Origin: Streptomyces sp. NBRC 110035
GTDB taxonomy: Bacteria; Actinomycetota; Actinomycetes; Streptomycetales; Streptomycetaceae
Assembly: GCF_000829695.1 (NCBI RefSeq)
Contig: NZ_BBNN01000031.1
Span: forward strand, 62,947 to 126,946
Reading direction: 5' to 3'
Length of the DNA: 64,000 bases
In this document: positions 63,781 to 64,000 of the stretch, one piece after another
Layout of the letters: the number at the start of each line of letters is the position of its first letter
Numbering within the stretch: position 1 is the stretch's first letter
The notes under the pieces: model-generated
What the model was told of the DNA's origin: nothing
Seen by the model: only the letters and a program-made list of their open reading frames with translations
The model's database searches: none
Made by a program: the position numbers and the translations under genes

Positions 63781-64000
63781 TCATGGAACGATCACGCGTA
63801 TCGCCGTGACCTTGCACTCGGGGCAGGAGGTGACGGTGTCGGCGTGTCCGGAGGTGAGGCGGTTGACCCCGCTCGCGGGGAACCGGATCTCCCTCGTCTC
63901 CGTTGACCACCACGGTGCCGGGCGCCCGGCCGGACGCCTCCCACTTCTCCGACACCCGGAACCCCGCTCCCCCGCGTCCGCGCAGCCCGGAGGCGGCCAC
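63781..64000 (-). pseudogene. NuoF-like NADH dehydrogenase remnant, cut by the window edge
   Basis: The visible N-terminal frame gives GLRGRGGAGFRVSEKWEASG followed by GTVVVNGDEGDP, the flavin-site loops of NuoF-type proteins. At about 63885-63895 this joins, out of frame, to EIRFPASGVNRLTSGHADTV and CPECKVTAIRVIVP, which ends at 63781. The latter resembles a short Cys-pair tail. So most of the protein is missing between them. The 5' end lies beyond the window. Confidence 0.55.

Noticed and set aside
1..64000. tRNA, rRNA, transposase, integrase and phage genes
   Set aside because: I looked for cloverleaf ends, rRNA stretches, transposase motifs and att-like repeats and found none I could support.

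Overview
This is one window of a very high-GC actinobacterial chromosome, most probably Streptomyces or a close relative. The signs are the strong G/C third-position bias, GTG starts, many ATGA/GTGA gene overlaps, and families typical of the group: DUF397, DUF6479- and DUF6480-like small membrane proteins, class F sortase, SigE-type sigma factors, DUF1876, and an isorenieratene-type carotenoid cluster. I see no rRNA, tRNA, CRISPR array, transposase or integrase. The gene content resembles the arm of a Streptomyces chromosome that carries the carotenoid cluster beside universal-stress-protein genes; this comparison is from memory, not from a search.

Layout. 0-25 kb is a mixed accessory region: a broken amidase-like tail, a tandem universal stress protein, an orphan DUF397 protein, a membrane sulfatase/LTA-synthase-like protein, a lone phenylacetate-CoA ligase behind a perfect inverted-repeat operator, a secreted beta-lactamase-family protein, a phytoene-dehydrogenase-like oxidoreductase, a Ser/Thr kinase-TPR gene, a DUF326 cysteine-rich protein, a split SigE-type sigma factor, a GT2-GtrA gene coupled to a PIG-V-like mannosyltransferase, a two-component system, a second NAD-dependent DNA ligase and a PhzF homologue. 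Many genes here are frameshifted or are stubs with the middle deleted.

25-37 kb is the carotenoid locus. crtE-crtI-crtB and a Rieske gene run on the + strand. They converge on crtU, with crtT, crtY, an SDR and an FAD oxidoreductase upstream of it on the - strand. Almost all adjacent genes overlap by 4-14 bases. Next come the light-responsive B12-binding MerR regulator litR and the divergent ECF sigma gene litS. The set predicts light-induced aromatic carotenoid synthesis. After litS come a DUF4397 surface protein, a class F sortase, a zinc-binding anti-sigma-like membrane protein and, on the other strand, a Dps miniferritin.

41-64 kb reads as a stress/dormancy island: a Ppx/GppA phosphatase, small membrane proteins, an SRPBCC protein, DUF4389, a flavodoxin, three intact universal stress proteins and one stub, OsmC, a CsoR/CstR-type sensor with its operator, two related zinc alcohol dehydrogenases, an aminoglycoside-phosphotransferase-like/P-loop kinase, DUF1876, a DUF1918-XRE-PPOX fusion, an Acg-type nitroreductase, a GH65 enzyme, two TrkA-type RCK proteins and a calcium-type P-ATPase. 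Several of these families also make up the mycobacterial DosR dormancy regulon.

Caution: at least twelve apparent indels interrupt otherwise conserved genes, several of them in G/C runs. Either the sequence contains base-call errors or this region is decaying. I mark these genes as pseudogenes and give the break positions so that they can be re-read.
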